Source: Nepenthes gracilis
Taxonomy: Eukaryota > Streptophyta > Magnoliopsida > Caryophyllales > Nepenthaceae
Direction of reading: 5' to 3'
DNA: 64,000 bases
Assembly: GCA_033239525.1 (NCBI GenBank)
Contig: BSYO01000033.1
Location: 8,423,501-8,487,500 of the forward strand
The translations under genes and the position numbers were made by a program. Under the pieces are notes generated by a model. It ran no database searches and had not been told where the DNA came from. It saw only the letters and a program-made list of their open reading frames with translations. Shown here piece by piece: positions 48,911-59,121 of the stretch. Position 1 is the first letter of the stretch. Every line of letters begins with the position of its first letter.

Positions 48911-49795
48911 GTAAATTATAATTATTATTAATATATTTTAATATATATATTTATATAATAATTTATTATTAATTATTTAATATCTACTATTATTTTATTC
49001 TATTTATTATTATTATATTCATAATTATTATATTATAATACTTACTAAAAATATTATTTATTTCTAATTATTCTTAATATTTATTAATATATATTTGACT
49101 CACATTTATTATTAATTATTTTATACTCATTATTATTTATAATATTTATTAATATCAATATTTTAAATTATTTATTACTAAATTAATTATATTACTATAT
49201 AACTAGAGTTAAATAATTGGGTGTTACAAATGTCTTCAACTCTAAGTGGTTGGCTAACACGTGGGGGACCTACTAGCTCTGAATGTTTCTGGGAAGGTTG
49301 CTGCACGAAGTCTTGTCTCGTGCCGAAGGTCTTCCCTTTTCTCGTGAGTAGTGTGGATTTCATTGCTCGACTATCTTCATTGGCTTTAAAGTTAAGTCGA
49401 CCTTTGTGCAAGGATGGGATCTTTTCAAGTGAGGCTCCTCTAGTCTTTGAGTCCTTGGGTTGTCATGGCATCCCCTTGGAGATGTGTTTTTCCCCCAATT
49501 CCTCCTTCGGGAAGTGGAGACTTGAGAATTAGGGGGTGGAGCCCCTAGTGGGTGTCTCTCTAACTAGTTCCAAAAGGACTTGAGTATCTTTGACATAGTG
49601 TCAACCTCGGTTGTTAAGGACTCTATATTCACATTTGAGGGTTGGCACACATCCTCTTGGCTACTTTTTGTCAAGAGTTGCCGTGAAAAGTGAATTCCTA
49701 GGTGGTAAAGTCATCTGGGCCCTAGTGTTTACCATAATTTGTTGAATGAAGTTTGATTTTTATGGATGGTGAGAAAAGGCTTAACCACATTTCTA

Positions 49796-49810
49796 ATGGT
49801 GGGTGCCAAT
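49796..49810 (-). other. Primer binding site of element 2 (tRNA-Asp type, decayed)
   Basis: Minus-strand TTGGCACCCACC lies directly inside the 5' LTR and aligns with the Tat primer site TTGGCGCCGTC. Confidence 0.6.
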
Positions 49811-49812
49811 GA

Positions 49813-50538
49813 TGTATTTCAGGGATCCAGATTATCGCACAAATTAGGAAGTTGAGATTTTCTTTCTCGAGTTGAATCAGGTCTGGTCTTCGTGTCCATA
49901 AATTCTTATCCTACACACCATAACAAATTGAATAAAAGGTAAAAGGTATACAAGATTGTCGTCCTAGTATATTCTATGGTGCTTAAGTCAGTTTTCATTC
50001 TTCTTGAGTTGAAAGATGCGAAAGGAAAGTAAATGCTGAAATGGAAAGAGGATGGAGATGAGTGTGGATTGGGAGGATTTTGCTCCACTTAGATGCACCC
50101 GTTTTCTTAAGTGTCTTTTTCTCTTTTTTTCGGATTTCTCCACCTTTCCTCCTCGGTTTGGGAGTTGTATTTATAGTTGGAGTTCTTTTCCGTCTAGTTA
50201 GCCTTTGAAGCCATTACCTGTGTTGAGAGGTGTTGCAAGACAACTGTTGGGAGATGTTATTCTTAGTGTGTAACTATCGCTTGAAGTTAATAAAGTAACC
50301 ATCTCGTTGTTTTTTGTGAGAATTGTTTCAACCATTTTTGGCTTATGTAATTTATTGATTTATCATTATCCTTTGGTTTTTAGTAATTGTCCGCTAGGAT
50401 TGAATATTCTAATTAATACCCTGACGAATAGTTATTCAGTTGCCTTAATCAGCTTCATACTTCTATGCTTGGGCCACTGAGGTTTTGACATTGAATCATA
50501 TTTAAACTAGGCCAATTTATTTTGGGCCGCACCCAACA
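49813..50538 (-). repeat. 5' LTR of element 2
   Basis: Minus-strand start TGTTGGGTGCGGCCC, ending at TGTATTTCAGG (plus) beside the primer site. It pairs with 10701-11429 and is followed by CATAT at 50539-50543. Confidence 0.9.
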
Positions 50539-50543
50539 CATAT

Positions 50544-51100
50544 GTTTTTACGGATAATATTCCAAAAGGAAGTAATCTTTTTTCAATTTTGTAACGATCT
50601 CTATTTCTCTCTATTAGCTTCGTGGGCCATTTGTTTAAAATCTTTTCCTTCTTGTTAAACTTAGGGGCATTGTCACCTCCCTCCTCTACCCCATTACATC
50701 CCATTGTTCCTACTCCTATCACCTCCTTTCTTATGCCCTCTCCTCCTCCCTTTACCCTCAAATTTTGGTCCTCTTCCTCCCTTGCTGTTTTGCCAACCTT
50801 GTGGCTCCATCACCTCCTTTATTTATGGTTGTCCCCTTGGTGGAGATCATTGCCAAAGTTCCGAGTATGTTGCGTGTGTCACTCTCGTTCTTTCCTCTAG
50901 AGATAATTGGTTCTTCCATCTTTGTTTATTTATCATCAAAGGTTGCCATTGCAAGGAAAGAAGTTACCTGGGGTTATTTCTTATATAAAAAGGGTGTTTT
51001 TCCAATGGTAGATAGACTAGTTAAACATCTTTTGATGTGTGCCTAATGCATGTTGGTTACATACCATTGCACAGGCAAGATGGTGTCTCTGAGCTTGAAT
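50544..51100 (+). pseudogene. Unassigned coding-like remnant left of element 5
   Basis: A plus-strand stretch with open frames (50622-50900, 50704-50988, 50765-51046) rich in Ser, Pro and Leu and ending in SSKVAIARKEVTWGYFLYKK. Its position and strand would suit the antisense extra ORF of a Tat element, but no clear domain is seen. It could also be a chance open region. Confidence 0.3.
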
Positions 51101-51495
51101 CATGTTTAACTAGTGTAGATGCACCAATTTGTGATAAATAGATTATTTAGCTGATTTTAACTCATTTTCACAGATTTTTAAAAGAAGAGAGAATAAAAAG
51201 TGGCAAAGAGAGAGAAGAAGAGAAAGAAGGAAGGAAAAGTGAAATCTTAGTAAATCTTTGGTAAATTCAAGTGAATATAATTATATATAAACTCATTCTA
51301 CTTTTATTGTTGAATCTTTTTGAAATTGTCTAGTATTTCTTATTTAAATATTTATATATGTGATATTTTCTTACTTTATTTGATTATATCTTGCATGCTT
51401 ATATCTCACATGTATATTAAGTGATTTCATTTCTTGAAATTTTAGAAAACTTATGTCCTAAATTTGTTATAAATAGACTCTTTGATTAATTTTAA
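51100..51495 (+). repeat. LTR-like AT-rich fragment
   Basis: A GA-rich leader-like stretch (51183-51240) followed by AT-rich sequence resembles the same section of the solo LTR at 25547-27724 (near 25970-26240). Similar 40-bp words occur at its two ends (about 51128 and 51456). Confidence 0.4.
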
Positions 51496-51499
51496 CGCA

Positions 51500-52470
51500 T
51501 TCCTCCCTCTGAGTTTTTCAGCGCCTTTGACCATTTGAAAAACTTCTCATCCTGGATCTACATCCGGATGCTAGTGGGAGCGTCATTTAGAGGAGTCAAG
51601 TTAGGGGCGTGAACTCCTTCTGGACACTAGGTTTTGCCCACGGCTGCTTCTGGGGGACGTTAAAGGATTGTCGTCTCCACTTCTCTTCTTCTTATTCATT
51701 GTTTCATTCAGGGGTTAGTCGGCATGCTCTGGCTGCTTTGCTTAGTTTGCTTCCTCTGTTGCTATGTAGGCACAAGCAATGGTATCGACTTTCCCGAAGG
51801 TCTGAGGGTTCTAATTGGTCAGGTACTTGAAGAAGTTATATGGCTTCAGAGTAGCAATGAAAGTATTGAGCTTCACCTCTTCGGTGAGTCGGAATATCTA
51901 TCGGGCCTCAATAGTGAACTAGGTTAGGAAGTGCTTCAAGCTTTCACCTTGCTTTTATTGGAGGCGGATGATGTGCCACGACTACTCCTCTCTTCAGTTG
52001 GAGGCGAATTAAGACAGGAAGTAGTTGGCGAGAGTCTCGAACGACTAAATGGAGTTCAGCTGAAGGCTGTAGAACCAAGTGCGAGCGTCCCCTTTGAGGT
52101 TTAGAGGGAAACACTAATACATGGCAGTTTTACCTAAGCCTTGGAAGTTAAGCAGAGTGCGAAAGTAGTCTAAGTGGTCCATTAGGTCGGAACCCCCATC
52201 GTAAGGTTCTAGGGCTGGCATCTTTAATTTGTAAGGGAGTGGTTGCGTCCGGATCACTATCGTGAATAGGGATCTTCTCAAATCCGTAGAGCATCTGCCG
52301 ACATTTCCCTTGAATACATGTTGCCAGATCTTTCCCATTATTTCCTCCATCCAAGGAGAGGACGCAATCCTCTTAGTATTAAGAAAAGCCCTCAATTCTG
52401 AATGGTTGGAAGAGAGATGTGGGGTCTTGATGACTGTGCCCCTTGTGGTGGCCGTGTACTGCAAGAGGTT
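51500..52470 (-). pseudogene. Gag of element 5
   Basis: Minus-strand piece 52114-52464 reads MEEIMGKIWQHVFKGNVG and LPYKLKMPALEPYDGGSDLM, then DHLDYFRTLLNFQGLGKTAM, the N-terminal part of the retrotransposon Gag domain; elements 1 and 2 have the same block. It continues in broken frames to about 51500. Confidence 0.78.
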
Positions 52471-52899
52471 TCACTTTGGACTGAGGGCCTTCTGTTGCCA
52501 TGGGAGTGGGTGGGATTCCGTCACTCCGGGCTATCCCTTTGGACCCTATGACTTAGTCCGCCCTCCAATCGCGTGGGCCTCACCATCGTCGGGCCGTGGG
52601 GTCTTCTCATGTGGGTGCCTCTTTACTTAATTTCTTCTTCTTGGCGGAAACTTGTGTGATGGAGGCATGAGACCCCCATTGCTGCTCGTCCAAACGTGTG
52701 TTGATTATTTGGAGCAATTTGAACACATCTCCCATTTGGGCAACAAGTGCGTGCACATCAAGTTTAAGCTATCCGCCCTTATGGCTACCCACTAAGGGGT
52801 CGTTACCTTGGGCAGTGGTATCCTTGGCCGACACGCCGGCTTCTACCCAGGTATTGATCATATTCTATTCGTGAGTTAGTGGTTAGACTTTTAAGTCAT

Positions 52900-52918
52900 T
52901 TTTCAGAACGGCACCAAT
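52900..52918 (-). other. Primer binding site of element 5 (tRNA-Asp type)
   Basis: Minus-strand TTGGTGCCGTTCTGAAAA lies directly inside the 5' LTR and is close to the Tat primer site. Confidence 0.7.
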
Positions 52919-52920
52919 GA

Positions 52921-54060
52921 TGTATCATTGGATCCGTGTTATTGTACAGATTAGAGAGTCACATGATTTTTCATGTCGAGTCGAATTGAAGTAGGTCTAG
53001 TCTCCGTCTCTGATAATTTAGGTTCTACACAATACAACTCGAAAAATAAGATGTTAGATAATTGGTAGGACTTACTCCCCGATTTATCTTTCGATACTCA
53101 AATTAAAAATCTTTCTTAATGAATCGAAAGATAAAGGATGCAAGCTCAGTGATGTTACAGGTGAAGGGAGTGAGAATGACGACAAAGGTCTTGGCTCCAA
53201 TGTTTGGGGAGCGGCTTGTGAGTGGTATGGAGGGCTTGGCTTTGGTAGGTGCACTCGACAGAAAGCAGTTTTTGAGTGATGTCGGAAGGCTTGGTTTCGG
53301 TGGTACATTCGGTGGGGAGCAACTTTGGTGAATGATGGAGGGCTAGGCTCTCGCGATGCATTTAATAGGGAGTGGTTTAGAGAGAGGTGGAGGGTTAGGC
53401 TTTGCAGTGTGCTCGATGGGGAACGACTTCTAGAAAGAATTTGTTCTAAGAGAGGAAGAGAGAGTGTGAGTGCTTTTTGTTTGGGTTGTTTGCTTCTCTT
53501 GATTTCCCTCTTTCTCCAGCGATAGAGAAGGAATATTTATATATGAGGGCCCGGCATGGCTTTGGGGCCAAGGCTGAACGGCTATCACGTCGGAATTCGC
53601 AGGGTATTAGTCGTTGACGAAAGCCATTGGTGTCAGCTATCATTTTGCAAAGATAGTGTGACAGTCTTTGCCGATATTTTCTAGACTATTCCACAGGGGT
53701 GATTTGTCGAGATATGTTGACAACTATAGTAGCTTGCAGTGGTAGCATCCTTTTTTGCTGCTGGTAGGTGGGTGTGGCGGTCCCCTCTAAGCGTTGACCT
53801 CCACTACTAATGGCAGGCGCTTGCCGTGTCAACACCCTCTACTCTAGTTAAGCTGTCGTTACTGAATTGGAGGATTCCTATACTGTGATTGGTTGGGCGT
53901 AGGGGGCTACCTATTGAGTTTGGCTGGTCTCTATCTCCACCGACTCATTATATGTCGGCCGTCGCTAGGCCTGCCATGTGGCTTTTTGGGCTTTACTTTT
54001 TGTTGGGTTTTGTTAGTAGATAGGCTTGACTTTATATTGGCCCATGATATAGCAGGACCA
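52921..54060 (-). repeat. 5' LTR of element 5
   Basis: Left end TGTATCATTGGATCCG aligns with element 2's LTR end; right end ...GCAGGACCA (minus start TGGTCCTGC). About 1140 bp. The region 53150-53400 contains several similar short units ending near ggcttgg or gaggg. It lies about 340 bp upstream of the cysteine oxidase start codon. Confidence 0.65.
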
Positions 54061-54398
54061 TCAATAAAAATTGGAATAAATTGAACATATAAAGTAAAAT
54101 AAAAAAAGCTTAAAAAATTATAAATTAAATATAACATAAATTTATACATTAAAAATATATTTTATTTTTATAAATAAATTTTAAATTTTATATTTAAAAA
54201 TATTAAATATAAAATTAAAAATAACAAATAGAAATGAGTTGTAAATAATTTACGACAACATCATCTCTTTTTATAACGTCAAATAAGTGGATGGACGTAT
54301 GAAGCGCCATTCTAAAAACACCCTTCGATTGTATAAATAGAGAGAGAGACACGCGGCGGCAAAACTTCCTACTACCGAAGTTCTGTCTCTCTCCAAAG
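54061..54398 (+). promoter_or_regulatory. Promoter and 5' leader of the cysteine oxidase gene
   Basis: AT-rich host sequence between the LTR of element 5 and the ATG. TATAAATA at 54332-54339 is followed by a GA/CT-rich leader. Confidence 0.55.
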
Positions 54399-54516
54399 AT
54401 GACGAAGAAGAGCTCAACAATCCAAGGAATATACGAGCTCTGCAAGAGGACGTTTACGCCTTCGGGAACACCTGCTGCTGCTCCTCAAGCTGTCCACAAG
54501 CTTTGCTCTCTTTTAG
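54399..54516 (+). CDS. First exon of a probable plant cysteine oxidase (2-aminoethanethiol dioxygenase family)
   Basis: ATG at 54399 opens 39 codons plus one base (MTKKSSTIQGIYELCKRTFT, then PSGTPAAAPQAVHKLCSLL), ending at a GT donor at 54517. This matches the N-terminal stretch of plant cysteine oxidases: a short basic start, IQxLYxLCKxTFTPSG, and AxxKLCSLLD where the first intron commonly interrupts after LL. The family oxidises N-terminal Cys of group VII ERF factors with O2, marking them for the N-degron pathway and so sensing hypoxia. Only exon 1 is in the window, and the catalytic cupin histidines would be in later exons. Whether the gene is still functional cannot be told, because intron 1 contains transposon insertions. 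Confidence 0.65.
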
Positions 54517-54557
54517 GTATCCTACTAAATCCTTATTCTTTTCTCTGTCTCTGTCTG

Positions 54558-54609
<52 letters not shown>

Positions 54610-54877
54610 TCAAATTAGCATGTGTTTTTGCTAATTATGTTATAGAAGAAGTCGGTTTCGTTTTCCTACTTGAATTTCATTCACTGTTATGATTTTCACC
54701 CACTTGAATTCGATTTCCAATGTTCGTTGACAAAGGCTGACATTTTAAAGCACGAGATATTTGACTTTAATTTTGGCCAATATTCACACGTATGTAAAGC
54801 TAGGATTAGCAATGTAACAAGAAGTTAAAATATAGGGTTAGCATGTTCCAACTAGCATGGTTGGTAATTGTTATTTT
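54517..54877 (+). other. Start of intron 1 of the cysteine oxidase gene
   Basis: Donor GTATCC at 54517, then a CT microsatellite (54541-54606) and AT-rich intron-like sequence up to the copia element. Confidence 0.55.
54541..54606. repeat. (CT)n microsatellite in the intron
   Basis: Imperfect CTGT/CT units pass into pure CT repeats. Confidence 0.95.
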
Positions 54878-55613
54878 TGTTAGAAATAGGCTACGCATTT
54901 GAATTGCAAGGAAGTACGAAATAAACGATGCCAAGCACACAACAATCAATTACAAGTAATAAAAGGCGATTTTTACATTGAAAAACTTATATTAAACGGG
55001 GAAAAAAAACCAGGACCGAGTTGAAATTTTCCATTAGCGACAGTTTATCGGTTACACAAACCACAAATCTCAAGGGTGACAACCCTTTGTTCCAAACATT
55101 CTGTAGAAGAAATACAAAGTGAAAGAGTAGAGATAAAATCCGACAGATGTTCTTCTCAGCAGCAAGAACTTCGTACGTGTGATTGGCGGAGACTGAAACT
55201 TGGTTGAAAACCCAATCGGAGGCTCAAATCTTCCTTTTCTCCTTCTTCTCTCTTTCTCTTTTTTCTTTCTTAGAAACGGTGCTCAAAGCGATCAACCAAA
55301 CCCTAAACGCAAGGTGCGCGTTTTATAAACGCCGACACGCACTTGAGGCGTAGGTGGCGTGTCAGCAGCACCATCCGGCCGCTAATCGAGCGCCGGGTTC
55401 TAGAATTTGCGCAGGTGCCATCCGGGTCCCGACTCTACCGGAATTTAGCGCTCGAGTGCAATCCAGTGAGAATCGGCGGTGGCTCTTTGGAAAAGCACCT
55501 TGAGAGGCCCGACAAAGCGCTGACTCGAGCCTTAATGTGCGGTGAGAATATTTACCTCTATCTACCCGCGACAAGTAGGTATGAGCCCAGTCTGAAGTGA
55601 CCGTAACTCAAAA
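54878..55613 (-). repeat. 3' LTR of element 6
   Basis: Starts TGTTAGAAATAGG and ends ...GTAACTCAAAA. It is bordered by the polypurine tract and pairs with 59122-59875. Confidence 0.88.
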
Positions 55614-55624
55614 ACTTTCCCCTC
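55614..55624 (-). other. Polypurine tract of element 6
   Basis: Minus-strand GAGGGGAAAGT directly before the LTR. Confidence 0.7.
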
Positions 55625-55699
55625 ATTGTGTGGGGCCATTCATCGTCGTTGGAGTTTCAAAGTTTTCCCCTCTATGCAATACTTTGGTCATCATATCCG

Positions 55700-56140
55700 A
55701 TCTATTCTTGTCCCGACCTTTTTAGTACCAACAGCGGTGTACTTCGACATTCACCAGTGATATCTTCATGCTCGATATGCTTTGATTTGGGCAAATGACG
55801 AGTTCTTGCAAAGATGAATCGCACTTTGATTATCACAAAGTAACACATATGCTCCTGATGCGAGTTCTGAATGAATTTCTTCATCAATAACATTTCATTG
55901 CTTGCCTCCGTTGTAACAATGAACTCCGCTTCAGTAGTGGAGAGAGCAATACACCTCTGCAATTTCGATTGCAACGAAACGGCTCCTCCCGTGAGCATGG
56001 CTAAATATCCTAAAGTAGACTTTCGTTTTGACATCTGTCATATACATGATTTTGTTAGTAATGGCATGTTGCTTCGAAAACACATAGGCTTGACTTTAGA
56101 ATCCATTTCACTAGTGGCCCAATACTCATTCTAGTTTGAC
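55700..56140 (-). pseudogene. RNase H of element 6
   Basis: Minus-strand KRKSTLGYLAMLTGGAVSLQ, SKLQRCIALSTTEAEFIVTT and EASNEMLLMKKFI, then ARTRHLPKSKHIEHEDI: the standard copia RNase H, including the STTEAE motif. Confidence 0.85.
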
Positions 56141-56414
56141 AGGAGATCGACACTCAATAAGCTATGTCGGCCTCGTACACACCATGGCATACATTAGGCT
56201 ACCATGAAGAATAGGGGAATGCCTTTCAAAATAAAAAGGACATTGCCCGATTACTTTCGCTTAGTGCTTTATGGGGTGTTCACCCGATTTTAACTTTCTA
56301 TGTTGGCGTTAAACACTTTCTCCACATAGTTCTTTTGTGACATCCATACATTAAAATTCTAATTCTAGAATATTTATTTTTATAAATAACTCGTGATTAG
56401 GGAGATATTACACT

Positions 56415-57060
56415 AAACTATTTTATATTATCCACATAGCGAGGATAACAAAATCATCCGAAGAAAATGTGCGACAAATTAATGATCCCGCGAATAGCCT
56501 TGACCTAAATGATTTAAACTTCTTGTACCATTGTTGTGTTTGTTTCAACCCATATAAACTTTTCTTGAGGCGATATACTAATTGCTTCTTCCCCTTGCTC
56601 GGGAATCTCTCTTTCAAGATCTCATAGTGAAGAAATGCCGTCACATCCATACTTCGGTCAATCTTGACAACCCGATCGAGCACCACGAATAGAATACATC
56701 TTTACCATTGGAGCGTCAAAATCAATATCTTAAGTTGATCGAAACCCACAATCTTGCTTTGTTCGGTTGTGAGTTGATTGTACCTAAAGTCCCAATCTTT
56801 CCTTTGGACCTTGTCCGACTCAAGCGATGTGATTTTCATGCGAGACTATCTCATCTCGCGTGACTTTTCATCCACTCGCCTTTTGTTCGTCATCATTGCT
56901 TCCAAAGCATTCGGGCTCCCTTCCGTCGGTAGTAACACATACTCCTCGGCGAAAGAGCGAATAGGGTCTTCGATCTCTCGTGGATCGTCGGAGTGGAATG
57001 GACTCGATGATCAGCAATATCATGATATGACCTCATCCTCATCCCTATCCAAACATTGGA
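56415..57060 (-). pseudogene. Reverse transcriptase remnant of element 6
   Basis: Minus-strand MDVTAFLHYEILKERF, then FPSKGKKQLVYRLKKSLYGL and KQTQQWYKKF, match the first half of copia RT. The YVDD-containing half is deleted or scrambled between here and the RNase H. Confidence 0.8.
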
Positions 57061-57063
57061 ATC

Positions 57064-58085
57064 TCATGGACTCCTTCCTCTTGGCGTTGCCTTAATATTC
57101 ACTTTGATGACCGGACGGTGTCGGCGTAAGATTTGAATCACATGCTTTCGTACGCCATCATTGTTCAGGAGGCAGTCTTTGCATCTTTGCCCGATATCCT
57201 CATAGTTTTGTTTCAAAATACGACATCCGCCGTCGAACCGACTTCTTCTCGATCGGATCATACAGTTGATATCCAAACTCATATTCTCTATAAGCAGAAA
57301 TATGCCTTTGTCAGTCTTTGACTCCAACTTGGTCCTTTCATCTTTGAGAACGTGAACGAAGACCTTACATCCAAACACCTGCAAGTGATCATAGAATACT
57401 TTTTTTTTTTCGGACCATATCTTTTCAGGCACTTCTACTTTTAAGGTACCATGCAGTGACAAATTGACGACATGAGCCATGACCCTCAAGGCTTCCCCCC
57501 AAAAAGAACTGGGGAGCTTCGCCTCCGGAAGCATACATCGGACCTTTCTATCAAAGTCCCATTCATCCGTTCGGCCACCCCATTTAGTTGCGGTGTCTTC
57601 GGTGGAGTCTTCTGATGGCGAATTCCATGAGATCGGCAATACTCATCAAATGCTCCAGTGTAACTCCATTATCACTCAACCGGATGCATTTATTTTTTCT
57701 CCGTTTGCCTCTTAACCAAGGCATGAAAATGTTTGAAGAATGTAAGAGCTTGATCCTTCGATTTTAGCGGATACACCCACAGTTTTTGAGAACAATTATC
57801 AATGAATGTGATGAAGTAAGAACTCCTCCAAGAGTCTTCACCTTGAAAGGGCCACATATGTCGGAATGGACCAGTTCGAGGAGATCAGTATTCCTTTTGG
57901 ATGAATTACCATTGTATAAAACCCGTCGCTGCTTTCCTGCTATGCAATGAGAACAAGTTTTCAATTGAGCTACTTTTACACCCTGAAGATAATTCTTCCT
58001 GGCTAAATAATTCAAGCCCTTTTTCTTCATATGACTCAGCGATGCGGTGCCTGAATCCAGACCCCTCGTCTCTAGCAACATGTAT
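57064..58085 (-). pseudogene. Integrase of element 6
   Basis: Piece 57764-58081 reads SHMKKKGLNYLARKNYLQGV and CSHCIAGKQRRVL, then LLELVHSDICGPFKVKTLGG: the pre-integrase zinc finger and first catalytic Asp. Piece 57064-57639 carries RCMLPEAKLPSSFWGEALRV and the later LQVFGCKVFVHV. Frameshifts separate them, one at a T run near 57401. Confidence 0.85.
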
Positions 58086-58199
58086 GTCTCCCTATGTCAG
58101 GCTTATGACATACAAGTTAAAGCTTTTCTGCCTTTAGCTTCTGACTAGAGACCTTCTAATCAATTTCCATACTCATTCACAAAATGTGCTACAAAAGCC

Positions 58200-59110
58200 C
58201 TCATCATCAAGGAGTTAGAATGCTCAATGTCGACACAACTTGGTTCCAATATTCGTGATGAGGCACACATCACCACAGCTAGCAATTTGGGATGTACTTT
58301 CATTGCCCATTTTCAACATTCCAAAGTTCGTTGAGAGTGTATGATGTGAAGAACTCCCTCCGTGGCGTTGAAGTGAAGCACCACCATCCGCACACCGATT
58401 TGTCTCAAATCAGCTAGATTGATCACCTCGTCCCCTCTCGACACACCCGGCCAAGCGATCACTCTCGGTAAGAACAGTAGCTCTTTCTTCGTCTTGAGTT
58501 TTGTCTGCCTTTTTTTCATTGCTCTCAGCATTTTCTCGCTTCCACTTGTAGCAATACTTTTTGATATGTCTCTTCTTTTTACAGTGATGGCACTCGAGGT
58601 TTTGATACCTCGATCTAGATTTGCTTTGACCATTCTCTGCAGGTTTAGGGCCACGCCTTTTATTTCTTTTTCGTGACTCAGAGAGTAATATTTTGGAGTG
58701 CGTAGAAGAAGAAGACCCCTGTGATTGACGTCATCTCTTCGTTTGTCTTGTTGCCTTTGCTATTTCAAGGGTTACCATGCCGTTTGGAGCTGTATTGACG
58801 ATAGTAATCCTTATCACTCCAAAGAGTTTGGTAAGGTAGTTAGAAGCCACAAACCTAGCTGTTTATCATCAAATTTTATGCCCATGCCACTCTATTGATC
58901 AACACATCTTTGAAACTTGTTTAAGTGATTGTGACAGAGCACAGGCCCTCTTGTGCCTCCTTGCATTGCTTCATCGAGAGTGAAACAATTTATTGTTGCG
59001 GTCTTGAGACATAGGCGTTTGAGTTTTTGCCGCGAGGTTCTTGTGTGTGTCTCATTCGAGATGTGGTTATCCACATTGCTCATCCACAAATTGCCTAGTG
59101 TAACCCCACT
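58200..59110 (-). pseudogene. Gag and protease remnant of element 6
   Basis: A zinc-knuckle region (CHHCKKKRHIKKYCYKWK) reads at about 58540-58595 in a frame next to the open piece 58313-58654. VIAWPGVSRGDEVINLADLR follows. Upstream parts to 59110 are broken Gag. Confidence 0.7.
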
Positions 59111-59121
59111 GACTGTATTCA

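Larger units (their letters stand above)
45822..49228 (-). mobile_element. 3.4-kb solo LTR nested in gag of element 2
   Basis: Ends are TGTAACGACC and ...GGGTGTTACA with exact 5-bp duplications AATGT at 45817-45821 and 49229-49233. Gag of element 2 continues on both sides. The minus-strand start TGTAACACCC is typical of large plant gypsy LTRs, so minus orientation is likely. A CA-rich block (47494-47850), an ATT array (48823-48908) and an AT-only stretch (48909-49200) are inside. No gag or pol sequence is present, so this is a solo LTR. Its family differs from the other LTRs here. Confidence 0.88.
44720..49795 (-). pseudogene. Gag of element 2, interrupted by a solo LTR
   Basis: Minus-strand MESYDENSDPMDYLGHFKTL and LAFQGLEGFAICICFPLTLK (45399-45644) is the start of the Gag domain, matching element 5 (LEPYDGGSDLMDHLDYFRTL). 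The N-terminal part continues beyond the solo LTR (45822-49228) into 49234-49795, where the plus-strand frame 49221-49532 is a shadow. Stops and frameshifts are frequent. Confidence 0.7.
10701..50538 (-). mobile_element. Element 2: Tat-clade Ty3/gypsy element, complete but split by nested insertions
   Basis: The LTRs at 10701-11429 and 49813-50538 are about 729 and 726 bp, clearly homologous, and flanked by CATAT on both sides. Over the first 130 bp compared by eye about one position in five differs, so the insertion is old. The internal parts read on the minus strand: primer site, gag, protease, RT, two RNase H domains, integrase, spacer, then a plus-strand extra ORF. Four foreign blocks interrupt it (11526-23717, 25547-27729, 28028-39148, 45822-49233). 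Subtracting them leaves about 10.9 kb, a normal size for a Tat element. All genes are broken. Confidence 0.88.
50544..54060 (-). mobile_element. Element 5: deleted Tat-clade derivative (gag plus 5' LTR)
   Basis: The right part has a 5' LTR (52921-54060), a tRNA-Asp-type primer site and a gag region (51500-52470), all minus-strand and homologous to elements 1 and 2. Protease, RT, RNase H and integrase are absent. The left part (50544-51490) holds unassigned plus-strand coding-like sequence and an LTR-like AT-rich piece, so the element was cut down by deletion or other insertions. No 3' LTR was found. Confidence 0.7.

Noticed and set aside
48441..48931. Lys/Glu-rich and Leu/Ile-rich open frames
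   Set aside because: The first is a GA-rich LTR leader, the second an ATT array; both come from low complexity.
50622..51046. Pro/Ser/Leu-rich frames as a host gene
   Set aside because: Short, overlapping in three frames, no start context or splice pattern, and surrounded by transposon fragments; kept only as a low-confidence remnant.
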